The notes beneath the pieces were generated by a model. It had not been told where the DNA came from. It made no database searches and saw only the letters and a list, made by a program, of their open reading frames with translations. A stretch of DNA of 64,000 nt, taken from the NCBI GenBank assembly GCA_963812255.1, contig CAWEUM010000001.1, positions 124,001 through 188,000 on the forward strand, written 5' to 3'. Both the position numbers and the translations under genes were made by a program. Each line of letters starts with the position of its first letter. The stretch's first letter is position 1. This DNA is from DATJGR01 sp963812255 (GTDB lineage: Bacteria; Pseudomonadota; Gammaproteobacteria; Pseudomonadales; Azotimanducaceae). Shown piece after piece: positions 8,714-20,291 of the stretch.

Positions 8714-8750
8714 CCACTCGCGTCGGCGATGCAGTCGCCGGCGCTAGTGG
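8714..8750. terminator. Bidirectional hairpin between convergent rne and murB
   Basis: CCACTCGCGTCGGCGA pairs with TCGCCGGCGCTAGTGG: 16 positions with one mismatch and one wobble, around a TGCAG loop. It sits at the convergent ends of rne (stop 8694) and murB (its stop at 8744 is inside the hairpin). No T-run follows on either side, so Rho-independent termination may be incomplete; 3'-end protection is an alternative. Confidence 0.6.
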
Positions 8751-9760
8751 TCGATACCCAGCACCGCGGGTTCGATCTCGAGTTCGACGTCGAAGCGATC
8801 GGCGATATCGCATTGGATCGCCTGCGCGAGACGCAGCATGTCCGCACCATCTGCACCGCCACGATTCACCAGAACCAGCGGCTGACGTTCCCATACGGCA
8901 GCGCGCCCCAGATGTTTGCCCTTCCATCCAGCGGCATCGATCAATCGGGCCGCCGCGACTTTGACGCCACCCGGGTCGTCGTACGTGGGTATGCCGCCCA
9001 GCAGAGCGCGCAACCGGTTTACCTGATCCGCGGTAAGCACCGGGTTCTTGAAGAAGCTTCCAGCGTTCGGCACCCGTCGCACATCCGGCAGCTTGCGCCG
9101 CCGCACACGCGTCACCGCTTCGGCGACTGCAACGGGGCTCGGGCGAACGCCCAGCATCGCGAGTTCACGGCGGACGTCTGGATAAGCAATGCGCAGATCG
9201 AACGCCGCCGGCAACCGAAACGAAACGGTACAGATCAAACCCCTCGACGACGACATGCGTTTGAAAACGCTGTCTCGATAGCCAAAGTCACACGCCTTGG
9301 CATCCATCGTGATGACAGCGCCATCGCGCCACGATAGCATCGTCAGGCAGTGAAACCGCTCGCGTAGTTCGAGGCCATATGCGCCAATGTTTTGAATCGG
9401 CGCGGCACCGACGCATCCGGGAATCAACGCCAGATTTTCCAGACCCGAGATCCCCCGACCCAGACAAAACCGCACCAGGTGATGCCAGATCACCCCGGCG
9501 CCGGCAGTCACGATGAACGCATCGCCGTCCCGGCGTACATCGATTCCGCCAAACGCCGGCATGATGACGCACCCGGGAATACGCCGTCGCAGGACAACAT
9601 TGCTGCCCCCACCCAACACGGTGATCGGAAGGCCCCGTGCAGTTGCTTCGGCAACCACGTCGCGCGCTTCGTTCAATTCCCTCGGACTGGCAAAATATTG
9701 CGCGGTCGAGGCAAGTCGCAACGTATTGAAGTTCTGCAGTTGTACTTCGGCGCGTAGCAT
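8744..9760 (-). CDS. murB: UDP-N-acetylenolpyruvoylglucosamine reductase
   Basis: FAD enzyme that reduces UDP-GlcNAc-enolpyruvate to UDP-MurNAc with NADPH in peptidoglycan synthesis. 338 residues, type I (E. coli-like). FAD-site GGGSNVV (50-56), the conserved block GLENLALIPGCVGAAPIQNIGAYG, the proton-donor Ser in NAGSFFKNP, and a C-terminal Glu in ELEIEPAVLG are all present. ATG at 9760 shares one base with the stop of the upstream dioxygenase gene (TGATG), so the two are coupled; the 35-codon upstream extension lies inside that gene. Confidence 0.95.
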   Translation of the reverse strand: MLRAEVQLQNFNTLRLASTAQYFASPRELNEARDVVAEATARGLPITVLGGGSNVVLRRRIPGCVIMPAFGGIDVRRDGDAFIVTAGAGVIWHHLVRFCLGRGISGLENLALIPGCVGAAPIQNIGAYGLELRERFHCLTMLSWRDGAVITMDAKACDFGYRDSVFKRMSSSRGLICTVSFRLPAAFDLRIAYPDVRRELAMLGVRPSPVAVAEAVTRVRRRKLPDVRRVPNAGSFFKNPVLTADQVNRLRALLGGIPTYDDPGGVKVAAARLIDAAGWKGKHLGRAAVWERQPLVLVNRGGADGADMLRLAQAIQCDIADRFDVELEIEPAVLGIDH

Positions 9761-10389
9761 CAGACCGTCGGCGTCACAATGCGAAACGTCAAGTTGATGC
9801 GAGCTCCGACGGCGCGCTTTGTTGCTGGCAGCGCGTGTTGCCAGTGGCGTTGCGAGCGACCCCACATCAGCAGCAGCGAACCGTGCTCGAGCAACAACTC
9901 GGTACGCCGCGCGATCCCGTCGCGGGCACGCATTGTGAATCGCCTCGCGGCACCGAAGCTCAGCGACGCAATGCAGGGACGGTCACCCAGTTCGGGTTCG
10001 TCATCGGCGTGCCAGCCCATCGCATCCGCACCCGTCCGATACCAATTCGCTAGAACGAAATTGAACCTGACGCCAAGCCGCGCGCGTAAATCGTCGCGCA
10101 GCGATTCAACATGCTCCGGCCAGCCACCGGCCCGATGAACCGTGCGCGAATAGCGATACACGACACCGTCGTCTCCGCACCACGCGCACATCCGCGGCAC
10201 CTTCACGCGACGACCGAACATGGGGATCGATTCCTCGCGCCAGTCGAGTTCGGTCACGAGTGCAGCCTCGATTCCGTTCGCAGCGCCGAGGAACCGCGGG
10301 ATGTACAGGACATCGTCACACGGCGAGAGTGCATGTGCCGAAACCAGTTCGGCGGACGGGGTAAACGTCAGTGCCGGCGCGTCAGCCAC
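9760..10389 (-). CDS. AlkB-like 2-oxoglutarate/Fe(II) dioxygenase
   Basis: 209-residue AlkB-superfamily protein, likely removing alkyl lesions from nucleic acid bases by oxidation. Iron ligands are visible as His127/Asp129 (GWHADDE) and His185 (HWQHALP); the 2-oxoglutarate Arg residues lie in RINLTFR (197/203). The WYRTGADAMGWHADDE block resembles the ALKBH2/3-like bacterial branch more than E. coli AlkB itself. GTG at 10389 is the start: it overlaps the kdsB stop by 8 nt (GTGGCTGA). Sits between kdsB and murB, so it is expressed within an envelope operon; a link to that pathway is not implied by the sequence. Confidence 0.88.
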   Translation of the reverse strand: MADAPALTFTPSAELVSAHALSPCDDVLYIPRFLGAANGIEAALVTELDWREESIPMFGRRVKVPRMCAWCGDDGVVYRYSRTVHRAGGWPEHVESLRDDLRARLGVRFNFVLANWYRTGADAMGWHADDEPELGDRPCIASLSFGAARRFTMRARDGIARRTELLLEHGSLLLMWGRSQRHWQHALPATKRAVGARINLTFRIVTPTV

Positions 10390-11158
10390 GACGCGATGCG
10401 AGCAACGTACGCACGCGCTCGAGATCGGCGGGCGTGTCGACGCCGCCCGGCACTTCGTCAATGGATTCACCGACGATGATATCGACCCCGTTTTCGATGA
10501 GCCGTAGCTGTTCGAGGGATTCGATGCTCTCGAGCGTGGCCTGAGGCAGTTCACAGAAGGTCGCCAGTCCTGCCACGCGATATCCATAGATGCCGATATG
10601 GCGTCGCCATGCGTTGGGTGGCAACGACCCGGTCAGATCGACGGCGGCAAAATCTTCGCGACGCCAGGGAATCGGCGCGCGTGAGAAATATCGCGCACGT
10701 CCCGTCGTGTCGCGCACCACCTTGACCACGTTGGGATCGAACACGTCCGAAACGGCCCTGATTGGCTCGCAGAGCGTCGCGATCATCACGTCGGGATGGT
10801 CAATCAACAACCGTGCGACCTGAGCAATGACAGCCGGGGGAATCAGCGGTTCGTCTCCCTGTACGTTGATGACGATGTGATCGCGGCGCCAACCTCTGGC
10901 TACCACGACCTCCATCACGCGGTCGGATCCTGAAACATGATCACTGCGTGTCAACATCGCATCGAGTCCGTGGTCACGCACAACCGCTAGAACGCGCTCA
11001 TCGTCGGTTGCAATGACGACGTCGCGCGCACCACTCGACAACGCCTGACGCGCGACGCGAACGATCATCGGCAGGCCATCGATATCCGCGAGCGGCTTGC
11101 CGGGCAGTCGCGTCGAAGCATAGCGCGCGGGAATCACAACCGAAAAATCGTATGCCAT
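10382..11158 (-). CDS. kdsB: 3-deoxy-manno-octulosonate cytidylyltransferase
   Basis: Activates Kdo as CMP-Kdo for lipopolysaccharide inner core synthesis. 258 residues with VIPARYASTRLPGKPL, the nucleotide-binding VQGDEPLIPP and the ESLEQLRLIENG block. ATG at 11158 follows GAGGAG located in the 3' end of the msbA-lpxK gene, two bases downstream of that gene's stop. Continuity with the lipid A kinase domain just upstream makes functional sense because both act on early LPS intermediates. Confidence 0.96.
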   Translation of the reverse strand: MAYDFSVVIPARYASTRLPGKPLADIDGLPMIVRVARQALSSGARDVVIATDDERVLAVVRDHGLDAMLTRSDHVSGSDRVMEVVVARGWRRDHIVINVQGDEPLIPPAVIAQVARLLIDHPDVMIATLCEPIRAVSDVFDPNVVKVVRDTTGRARYFSRAPIPWRREDFAAVDLTGSLPPNAWRRHIGIYGYRVAGLATFCELPQATLESIESLEQLRLIENGVDIIVGESIDEVPGGVDTPADLERVRTLLASRRG

Positions 11159-11160
11159 CG

Positions 11161-14046
11161 TCACTCCTCCCCGTTCGAACGCGCCCCGGCCGCAACGATG
11201 CCGCGGCTCGCCAGGCATTCGGCTAGCGCGGTTTGCGCCGGCTCCGACAGCACAACATCGATTTCCAGATACCAGCACTGTTCGGGCACATCCTCGTCAC
11301 GCATGCGGCGCACTTTCGTTGCGTCCTTTTCGGTGATGACGATCGGTGCGGCATCCTCGAATTGGAGATCGGATGCCGCGAACCGGTGATGATCCTCGAG
11401 CGCAACCGGGTCCACATCGAATTCCAACTGCCGCAAGGTATCGAAGAACCGATCGGGATTCCCAATTCCGGCGATCGCACGCACGCGCGCCGCGGGAAAC
11501 GCAGCTATCTCGCGCCGCTCACCACTGCGCACATTGATGAACGCACGCGGTACCACCTGCATCACCCATTCAACCGCGACACACCCCGATGCACATCCGG
11601 TGGCGACAATGAAGTCGACCGATTCGAGCCGCGAAACCGGCTCACGCAGCGGACCGGCCGGCAGACAGCGGCCGTTGCCAAAGCCACGTACACCGTCGAT
11701 CAACACGATCTCGATATCGCGTGACAGCGCATAGTGTTGCAGGCCATCGTCGCTGATGACGACGTCGCATGTGTGAATTTCAAGCAGTCGACGCGTTGCC
11801 TCGACACGGTCGGTTGCGACAACGACCGGACACCCGGTCCGAGCCGCCAGCAGTGGCGCTTCGTCGCCGGCTTGCTCGGGATCACTCTGTGCCGTTACGA
11901 GCAGCGGCTTGGCTGACCGATTGCCCCCATATCCGCGCGATACGATACCCGGGCGAAACCCGCGCGCGGTCAGCCAATGCGCAAGCCAGACGACGAATGG
12001 TGTCTTGCCGGTACCGCCAACGGTGATGTTGCCGACCACGATCACCGGAACGGGCGCGCGCCAGCGTTGCACGCGCCCCGCCAGATAGCGGAATCGGCGC
12101 CGCTCCACAACAGCGCCATAGAGCCGTGCGATCGGCGCCAACCACCTCGACCAGGCCGCCTTCCCGTACCAACCGCGCGCGATCCCCCGCGGCACCAGCG
12201 CGATCTCGCTGCGGGCGCTTTGCATTACAGGCGCCGGCGCCGAGATCGGCCCCATCGCTCTCGGATCGACCGGCGCGTGGTCAGCGAATTGCGACGCATA
12301 CAGTTCTGTGTACGTGCCGCCGCGCGCGAGCAGATCGACGTGACGGCCACGCTCGACGATGCGTCCGGAATCGACGACGAGAATCACATCGGCGTTTTCC
12401 ACGGTCGACAATCGGTGGGCAATGACCAGTGTGGTGCGGCCGCGCATCACCTCTTCGAGCGCCGATTGGATGTACTTCTCCGATTCGGCATCGAGCGCCG
12501 ATGTCGCCTCGTCGAGAATGAGAATTGGCGCGTCTTTCAACAGCGCACGGGCGATGGCGACGCGCTGCCGCTGACCGCCCGACAGCAGCACACCGTCGTC
12601 ACCCACGATCGTCTCCAAGCCGTCTTCGAGCGCCTCTATGAAACCGTCTGCGTACGCGCGCGCGATCGCCTCCGATGTCGCATGAGTGCTCGATCCCGCG
12701 AGCCGACCATACGCGATGTTGCGTTCCAGCGTATCGTTGAACAACACCACTTCCTGCGTGACCAACGCAATCTGATCGCGCAGAGACCGCAACGTGTAGT
12801 CGGTCAACGGACGACCATCGAGCAGGATGACGCCTTCGGTGGGATCGTAGAATCGTGGGATGAGGCTGACCATCGTCGATTTTCCGGAACCGGAACGGCC
12901 AACCAGCGCGACCCGTTGTCCCGGTTCCACCACGAGGTCGATGTTCTTCAGGACCTTGCCGCCACCGGACTCGTAACCGAATGAGACGTTGCAAAACTCG
13001 ATCCGGCCGCGCACGCGCTCGGTCGAAAATGTTCCACCGTCACGCTCGGTCTCCTGGTCGAGTTGCGAAAATATGTCCTCCGCTGCGGCGAGCCCGCGTT
13101 GCAGGCGCGAATTCACTTCGGACAGTTTCTTAATCGGACGCGCGAGAAGACCGGCGAGGCCGATGAAGTAGACGACATCGCCCGGCGACATGGCACCTGC
13201 GATGCGCGGTTGAAACAACAGACCGACGAGCAACGCCAAGGCGCCCGCGACGAAGACCTGGATGATCTCGGTACTCCAGGCTTTGGTCGCGATCATCTTC
13301 AGATTCTGCTGCTGATTCGCTCGACTCGATTTTTCGAACCGGTTGCGTTCATACGCTTCACCGCCGAAAGTTCTAACCACGCGATAGCCGTTGACGGCTT
13401 CGGACGCCACGTGGGTGACATCGCCCATCGAGTTCTGGATGCGCCGCGAGATGTTGCGAAATCTGCCACTCGCATAGGACGCAACGAACGCAACCACAGG
13501 TGCCATGATCAGGAATATCAATGTCAGGCGCCAGTTCGCCCAGCTCATCGCGCCGAGCAGTACCAGAACCTTCGAACCATCCTGGATCACCGACTTCAGC
13601 GCGTCGGTTGCGGTATCACGCAACTGCACGACATTGAACGTGATGCGCGACACCAGGTGTCCCCGCGCGCTGCGGTCGAAATACGCGCTGGGCATGCGCA
13701 ACAACTGCTCGAACAATTGCATGCGCAACGCGTGCACGACGCGATAGGACACGCGCGACAGAAAAAATTCGCCGGCGAAATCACCGAACCCGCGCACAAG
13801 TACCGTGACCAGCATGAGCAGCGGAAAGCGAATCCAATCATTGGGTCCCGGATGCGCAAACGCTTCGACGATGTCGCCGAACAGCCGCGCGAAGTACGCT
13901 TCCGCGCCATTCCCCAATCCGAACCCGATCAGAGCGATCAGGAAATACGGCCACATCGGCGTGACGTAAGCCAACAGCCGGCGATAGATCCGCCAGTCGG
14001 TTGATTTTGCGACTGCGCCGGCGACGGAACGCGTCGAGTCGCCCAT
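11161..14046 (-). CDS. msbA-lpxK: Fused lipid A flippase MsbA and tetraacyldisaccharide 4'-kinase LpxK
   Basis: One uninterrupted 961-residue frame. Residues 1 to about 590 are an ABC exporter: six-helix membrane domain (about 30-310), Walker A GRSGSGKST (383-391), signature LSGGQRQ (488-494), Walker B ILILDEA (508-514), AHRLST. After a linker of about 30 residues (590-622) a complete LpxK follows: GWYGKAAW, basic amphipathic region, Walker A GGTGKTP (677-683), VSRGYGG, SDDGLQHYALSRD, and ITEKDATK near the end. The two are normally separate adjacent genes. No stop lies between them; internal Met598 or Met608 could allow a separate LpxK start, but no strong ribosome site was looked for in depth there. 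Upstream partners exbB/exbD and downstream kdsB fit the usual order. Confidence 0.93.
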   Translation of the reverse strand: MGDSTRSVAGAVAKSTDWRIYRRLLAYVTPMWPYFLIALIGFGLGNGAEAYFARLFGDIVEAFAHPGPNDWIRFPLLMLVTVLVRGFGDFAGEFFLSRVSYRVVHALRMQLFEQLLRMPSAYFDRSARGHLVSRITFNVVQLRDTATDALKSVIQDGSKVLVLLGAMSWANWRLTLIFLIMAPVVAFVASYASGRFRNISRRIQNSMGDVTHVASEAVNGYRVVRTFGGEAYERNRFEKSSRANQQQNLKMIATKAWSTEIIQVFVAGALALLVGLLFQPRIAGAMSPGDVVYFIGLAGLLARPIKKLSEVNSRLQRGLAAAEDIFSQLDQETERDGGTFSTERVRGRIEFCNVSFGYESGGGKVLKNIDLVVEPGQRVALVGRSGSGKSTMVSLIPRFYDPTEGVILLDGRPLTDYTLRSLRDQIALVTQEVVLFNDTLERNIAYGRLAGSSTHATSEAIARAYADGFIEALEDGLETIVGDDGVLLSGGQRQRVAIARALLKDAPILILDEATSALDAESEKYIQSALEEVMRGRTTLVIAHRLSTVENADVILVVDSGRIVERGRHVDLLARGGTYTELYASQFADHAPVDPRAMGPISAPAPVMQSARSEIALVPRGIARGWYGKAAWSRWLAPIARLYGAVVERRRFRYLAGRVQRWRAPVPVIVVGNITVGGTGKTPFVVWLAHWLTARGFRPGIVSRGYGGNRSAKPLLVTAQSDPEQAGDEAPLLAARTGCPVVVATDRVEATRRLLEIHTCDVVISDDGLQHYALSRDIEIVLIDGVRGFGNGRCLPAGPLREPVSRLESVDFIVATGCASGCVAVEWVMQVVPRAFINVRSGERREIAAFPAARVRAIAGIGNPDRFFDTLRQLEFDVDPVALEDHHRFAASDLQFEDAAPIVITEKDATKVRRMRDEDVPEQCWYLEIDVVLSEPAQTALAECLASRGIVAAGARSNGEE

Positions 14047-14057
14047 GGTTGGCTTCC

Positions 14058-14480
14058 TCAGCGCGCCTGGTCCGGGCTACGCGTCGTGATGCTCAGATGA
14101 ATCAACCCCAGTTGACCCGCCGCGTCCATCACGCGGACTACGGCCTGATGGTGCGCATTCGCATCGGCGTTGATGATGAGCCGCTTGCTCGTTGCCCCAC
14201 CGACGGCTTCGCGCATCGCCCGCATCAATGTGGGCAGTTGTTTATCGACCAGCAGCCGTCCATTCACGGCATATTCGCCATCAGCGCCAATACCGACCTC
14301 CAATACCGTATCGTCAGCCTGTTGCGGTTTTGCGCTCGCCTCCGGCAGATTGACCTTCAATTCCGACTGGCGAATGAAGGTTGTCGAGACCATGAAAAAC
14401 AGCAACAGCACCAGCACGACGTCGACCAGTGGAACCAGCTCCACGGTTACCTCGGCGCGAGGTCGTCGACGGAATTTCAT
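14058..14480 (-). CDS. exbD: ExbD/TolR-family biopolymer transport protein
   Basis: 140 residues. One membrane helix (about 14-35) with the conserved proton-relay Asp20 in PLVDVV, preceded by the basic MKFRRRPR and followed by a periplasmic domain. Forms an inner-membrane proton channel with the ExbB-like protein encoded by the overlapping upstream gene (4-nt ATGA overlap). Location before msbA-lpxK is conserved in many gammaproteobacteria; the cargo or energised partner is not shown by the sequence. Confidence 0.92.
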   Translation of the reverse strand: MKFRRRPRAEVTVELVPLVDVVLVLLLFFMVSTTFIRQSELKVNLPEASAKPQQADDTVLEVGIGADGEYAVNGRLLVDKQLPTLMRAMREAVGGATSKRLIINADANAHHQAVVRVMDAAGQLGLIHLSITTRSPDQAR

Positions 14481-15100
14481 TGCCGGGGGTCGAGCTCACG
14501 CTCGCCATGCATGATCTCGACGAGCTTGCTCGCTTCCTGCTCCATCGAGATGGTCAGATCGTCGACGCGACGCAAAAAATATCGATAGAACCCCAACGCC
14601 GGGATCGCCACCGTCAATCCACCGGCGGTCGTGATCAGCGCTGTCGAGATGCCGCCGGCTAGGTTACTTGCGTTGCCCGTGCCTTCAGCCATCAGCACCG
14701 TAAACGCCTTGATCATTCCGACCACTGTGCCCAGCAATCCGAGCAGAGGGCTGACGGCAGCGATCGTACCGAGCGCCGTCAAATAGCGTTCGAGTTCATG
14801 CATCACGACGCTGGCCTCCTCTTCCATTGCCTCCTTCATGATCTCGCGTCCGTGGCGCGCATTGCCGAGGCCGGCCGCGAATATCTGTCCCAGCGCATTG
14901 CTGTTGCGAAGATCGCGCAAGCGTTCGCGATCCAGCTCGTTGTTCTTGACGTTTCCCCAGACCTGCGCGAGCAGCGTTCGCGGTGCGATTCGCCGCGGCT
15001 GCAGCGTCCAGAAGCGCTCCACCGTAATCGCCGCGGCAACTACCGAGCACAGAATGATCGGAAGCATCATCCAGCCGCCCGCTTGAATCAAATCCAACAC
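14477..15100 (-). CDS. exbB: ExbB/TolQ-family proton channel protein
   Basis: 207 residues with three predicted membrane segments (about 8-27, 107-130 and 142-168) and the family core SPLLGLLGTVVGMIKAF and STALITTAGGLTVAIPAL. Together with the overlapping exbD it makes a MotA/TolQ/ExbB-type stator unit. First gene of the exbB-exbD-msbA/lpxK-kdsB-dioxygenase-murB run. There is no tonB directly beside it. Confidence 0.93.
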   Translation of the reverse strand: MLDLIQAGGWMMLPIILCSVVAAAITVERFWTLQPRRIAPRTLLAQVWGNVKNNELDRERLRDLRNSNALGQIFAAGLGNARHGREIMKEAMEEEASVVMHELERYLTALGTIAAVSPLLGLLGTVVGMIKAFTVLMAEGTGNASNLAGGISTALITTAGGLTVAIPALGFYRYFLRRVDDLTISMEQEASKLVEIMHGERELDPRQ

Positions 15101-15152
15101 GCCTCGACCCCCTGTCCCTGTTTGTCGCTGACGGCCAACCCCGGCCGCTCAA

Positions 15153-16325
15153 TTACCATGAGCATCCGCGGGCGGATACCGGCCACAGCGCGTGGACGTA
15201 GCCGTCTCGATGAACCCAATAGTAGTCGTACAGGTTCACCGTCGGATCACAATGCGGCGTCACGAACTCGATGCGCTGCCCCAACAACGGCTCCTGCGCG
15301 CCTTCACCGAGTAGCAGCATGCCGTGTTCATCACCGGCAAAGCGATAGCGCACGTTGGGCAAATCGATTGCGGTCGGTGGGATCGACTCCGATGCGAAGC
15401 CCTTGAAACCGCAGTCCACGGTGATCATGCCGCGCACGGGCTGGCTGATCGCGGTGGTCGCGACGGTCAGCGAGACTTCGAAATCCTCGAGCCGCTCGCC
15501 GCTGCGTCCACCTATATCAATGTATTGCTGGTCCATGAAAACGTAGCTGCCGACCTGCAGATCGGTGATCTCGGCAACATCACAATCGATGTCATAGGTA
15601 CCTGTGCCGGCACCAGAAATGATCTGCAGATGATGGCCTGCTTCACGCAACGCATCACAGATCGCGATCGCACTCTTCCAGCAGGCAAGCGATTTTTCGC
15701 GTCGCGCCGCGTGACCCGCGATGTGCATCACCTGTCCGGCATAGTGCTGCACGCCGACCAGTTGCAACGCCCCACCGCTGCGGCGATTGGCAGCGATCCA
15801 AGCCGCGAGTTCAACCGCATCAGCGAGTTCGCGCACCCCGGTACGTCCGAGCCGCGGATCGAGATCGATCAGTACATCGATCGAGACGCGCAGCGCGCGC
15901 GCCGAGGCGTCGAGCAGCTGTGCACCGAGGATACTGTCGACGACCATCTGAATCCTCGCGCCATTGGCAACCAACGCCGCGACGGCGTCGGTCTTCTGCC
16001 GCGTGGTAACCGGCGAGGTGATCAGGATCGGCTCGACGCCCGCCCGCGAGAGTACGATTGCCTCGGAAACCTTTGCCGCACACACGCCGACTGCACCCGC
16101 GGCAAGCTGTCGTGTCGCGATTTCGGGTGACTTGTGCGTTTTGGCATGCGGCCGGAATCCCTTTCCGCGGGCACCGAGAAACGCCGCCATGCGCGCGATG
16201 TTCCGGATCAACGCGTCTTCGTCGAGCAGCAACGCGGGTGTCGGCACATCTGCCAGTGGCAGCGGCGCCTCCAATTCCACCGGGATCAGCGAGCGATTGG
16301 CGAGCAGCCGGTCCGTGAGGTCCAT
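15153..16325 (-). CDS. DSD1-family PLP-dependent enzyme (D-threonine aldolase/D-serine dehydratase-like)
   Basis: 390-residue protein with an N-terminal alanine-racemase-like barrel and a C-terminal D-serine dehydratase-like domain. Lys62 in PHAKTHK is the PLP lysine position; GVQHYAGQVMHI and SGAGTGTYD are barrel motifs; His and Cys of TPHCDPT near residue 355 are the metal ligands used by this family. Substrate is uncertain: D-threonine, D-serine and other beta-hydroxy D-amino acids are all possible. It lies between galU and exbB on the same strand, 12 nt after galU, not a usual place for it. Confidence 0.85.
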   Translation of the reverse strand: MDLTDRLLANRSLIPVELEAPLPLADVPTPALLLDEDALIRNIARMAAFLGARGKGFRPHAKTHKSPEIATRQLAAGAVGVCAAKVSEAIVLSRAGVEPILITSPVTTRQKTDAVAALVANGARIQMVVDSILGAQLLDASARALRVSIDVLIDLDPRLGRTGVRELADAVELAAWIAANRRSGGALQLVGVQHYAGQVMHIAGHAARREKSLACWKSAIAICDALREAGHHLQIISGAGTGTYDIDCDVAEITDLQVGSYVFMDQQYIDIGGRSGERLEDFEVSLTVATTAISQPVRGMITVDCGFKGFASESIPPTAIDLPNVRYRFAGDEHGMLLLGEGAQEPLLGQRIEFVTPHCDPTVNLYDYYWVHRDGYVHALWPVSARGCSW

Positions 16326-16336
16326 GCGCGGGGGGT

Positions 16337-17200
16337 CTACGAGCGTCGCGCGATCGGTACGACTTCGCGCGCGGCCTCGTCAACGAAGAAACGTTTGTAG
16401 CAGTAATTCGTCGCTGCGACATAACCATCGACGGTCCCGCAGTCAAAACGGCGACCTTTGAATTTGTAAGCGATGACGCAGCCATCCTTCGCCTGCCGCA
16501 GCAGCGCATCGGTGATCTGAATCTCGCCGTTCTTGCCTGGCTCCGTCTGCTCCAGGATGTCGAAGATATCGGGGGTCAGAACGTAACGACCGATAATGGC
16601 CAGATTGCTCGGGGCCTTCTCGGGGGCGGGCTTCTCGACCATATCGGTGACGCGAAACAGCGAATCCGACAACGCCTCGCCGGCAATGATGCCGTAGCGG
16701 TTCGTGTCGCCGGCCGGGACCTCCTCGATCGCAACAATGCTGCAACGGAACTGGCGGAACAGTTTCGTCATTTGTGCAAGCACGCCGGTGCCTTCACCAA
16801 AACAGAGGTCGTCCGCGAGTACCACGCCGAACGGTTCGTCACCGATCAGCGACCGTCCGGTCATGATGGCGTGACCCAAGCCTTTCATCGTGATCTGGCG
16901 CGTATATGAAAAGGTACACGTCTCAATGAGCGCGCGAATACCTTCGAGTTGCTTCTCCCGGCCGGTGCCGGCAATCTGGTGTTCGAGTTCGTAGCTAACG
17001 TCGAAGTGATCTTCGATGGCGCGCTTGCCGCGACCGGTGACAAACCCGATGTCGGTCAACCCTGCCTCGACCGCCTCCTCGACACCGTATTGCACCAGCG
17101 GTTTGTCGACGATCGGCAGAATCTCCTTCGGCATGGCTTTGGTTGCCGGTAGAAAGCGAGTGCCGTAACCGGCAACGGGGAACAGACACTTCTTGATCAT
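16337..17200 (-). CDS. galU: UTP-glucose-1-phosphate uridylyltransferase
   Basis: Makes UDP-glucose for LPS and exopolysaccharide precursors. 287 residues; the nucleotide-binding motif GYGTRFLPATKAMPKE is at residues 11-26, followed by VTGRGKRAIEDHFD, VLADDL and VEKPAPEKAPSN. Start ATG at 17200 (MIKKCLFPVAG) matches the family and follows AGGG; upstream frame to 17371 is not family sequence. Confidence 0.96.
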   Translation of the reverse strand: MIKKCLFPVAGYGTRFLPATKAMPKEILPIVDKPLVQYGVEEAVEAGLTDIGFVTGRGKRAIEDHFDVSYELEHQIAGTGREKQLEGIRALIETCTFSYTRQITMKGLGHAIMTGRSLIGDEPFGVVLADDLCFGEGTGVLAQMTKLFRQFRCSIVAIEEVPAGDTNRYGIIAGEALSDSLFRVTDMVEKPAPEKAPSNLAIIGRYVLTPDIFDILEQTEPGKNGEIQITDALLRQAKDGCVIAYKFKGRRFDCGTVDGYVAATNYCYKRFFVDEAAREVVPIARRS

Positions 17201-17230
17201 CGTCGTCCCTGATCGAGTGAGCACCATTAG

Positions 17231-17260
17231 ATGGTAGCCAACGCTACTCTCGGCCAGCAA
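17231..17260 (-). promoter_or_regulatory. Possible promoter of galU
   Basis: Minus strand TTGCTG (17260-17255), 18-nt spacer, TACCAT (17236-17231). Moderate matches in the 104-nt gap before galU. Weak evidence on its own. Confidence 0.35.
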
Positions 17261-17304
17261 GCGATGGATTGCGAATCGGAGGCACCGCGCACAGCGGCGC
17301 GCAG

Positions 17305-17616
17305 TCAATGCCGCGAATGACGCACGGTCGGCGCGTCCGCTTCCTCGAGCATCGCAACCAGATGCCGACAAATCTGCTGGCCGGCATGCACCTGCTCGGC
17401 GGATTGATCAGCGAAGCGCCTCATCTGGCGCGCCAGACGACGCGCCGCACGCAAATGCTGCTGTTGCGCGTCGCGCCGCGGTGGGGCTGCCGATGCGACG
17501 CTTGCCGTTGCCTCGGCGCATGGCAGCTCGTCGAACAAAGACAGCGAGTTCTGACGCACGATCGGCCCAGCCTGCTTCGATTGAGACGAACCACAGACTA
17601 CTGGATATTTATCCAT
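17305..17616 (-). CDS. Small hypothetical protein downstream of clpB
   Basis: 103-residue frame with ATG at 17616, four bases after the clpB stop. AGGAG (17628-17624, within the last clpB codons) is 7 nt before the ATG, so a coupled gene is plausible. The N-terminal half is low complexity; residues 55-95 form a basic, glutamine-rich predicted helix (RAARRLARQMRRFADQ). No family recognised, no signal peptide, no membrane segment. If real it would be induced with clpB under heat stress. Confidence 0.5.
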   Translation of the reverse strand: MDKYPVVCGSSQSKQAGPIVRQNSLSLFDELPCAEATASVASAAPPRRDAQQQHLRAARRLARQMRRFADQSAEQVHAGQQICRHLVAMLEEADAPTVRHSRH

Positions 17617-17620
17617 TAGT

Positions 17621-20209
<2,589 letters not shown>

Positions 20210-20242
20210 GTGTCGATCCGCCCGCTAATTGATCCAACCCAG

Positions 20243-20271
20243 TAGATGCGTCCAAGGCCGCACTTTTCAAG
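20243..20271 (-). promoter_or_regulatory. Sigma-32 (heat-shock) promoter of clpB
   Basis: Minus strand CTTGAAA (20271-20265), 14-nt spacer, CGCATCTA (20250-20243). The -35 matches the sigma-32 consensus fully, spacing is in the normal 13-15 range, and the -10 resembles CCCCATNT in its CATCT part. The start would lie about 30 nt before the clpB ATG. Confidence 0.72.
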
Positions 20272-20291
20272 CACTTCCGGGCAACCCTGCC

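Noticed and set aside
11161..14046. Two separate genes msbA and lpxK with a hidden stop
   Set aside because: The frame is continuous across the junction at about 12180-12280 with no stop and no shift in protein-like sequence, so fusion is the simplest reading.
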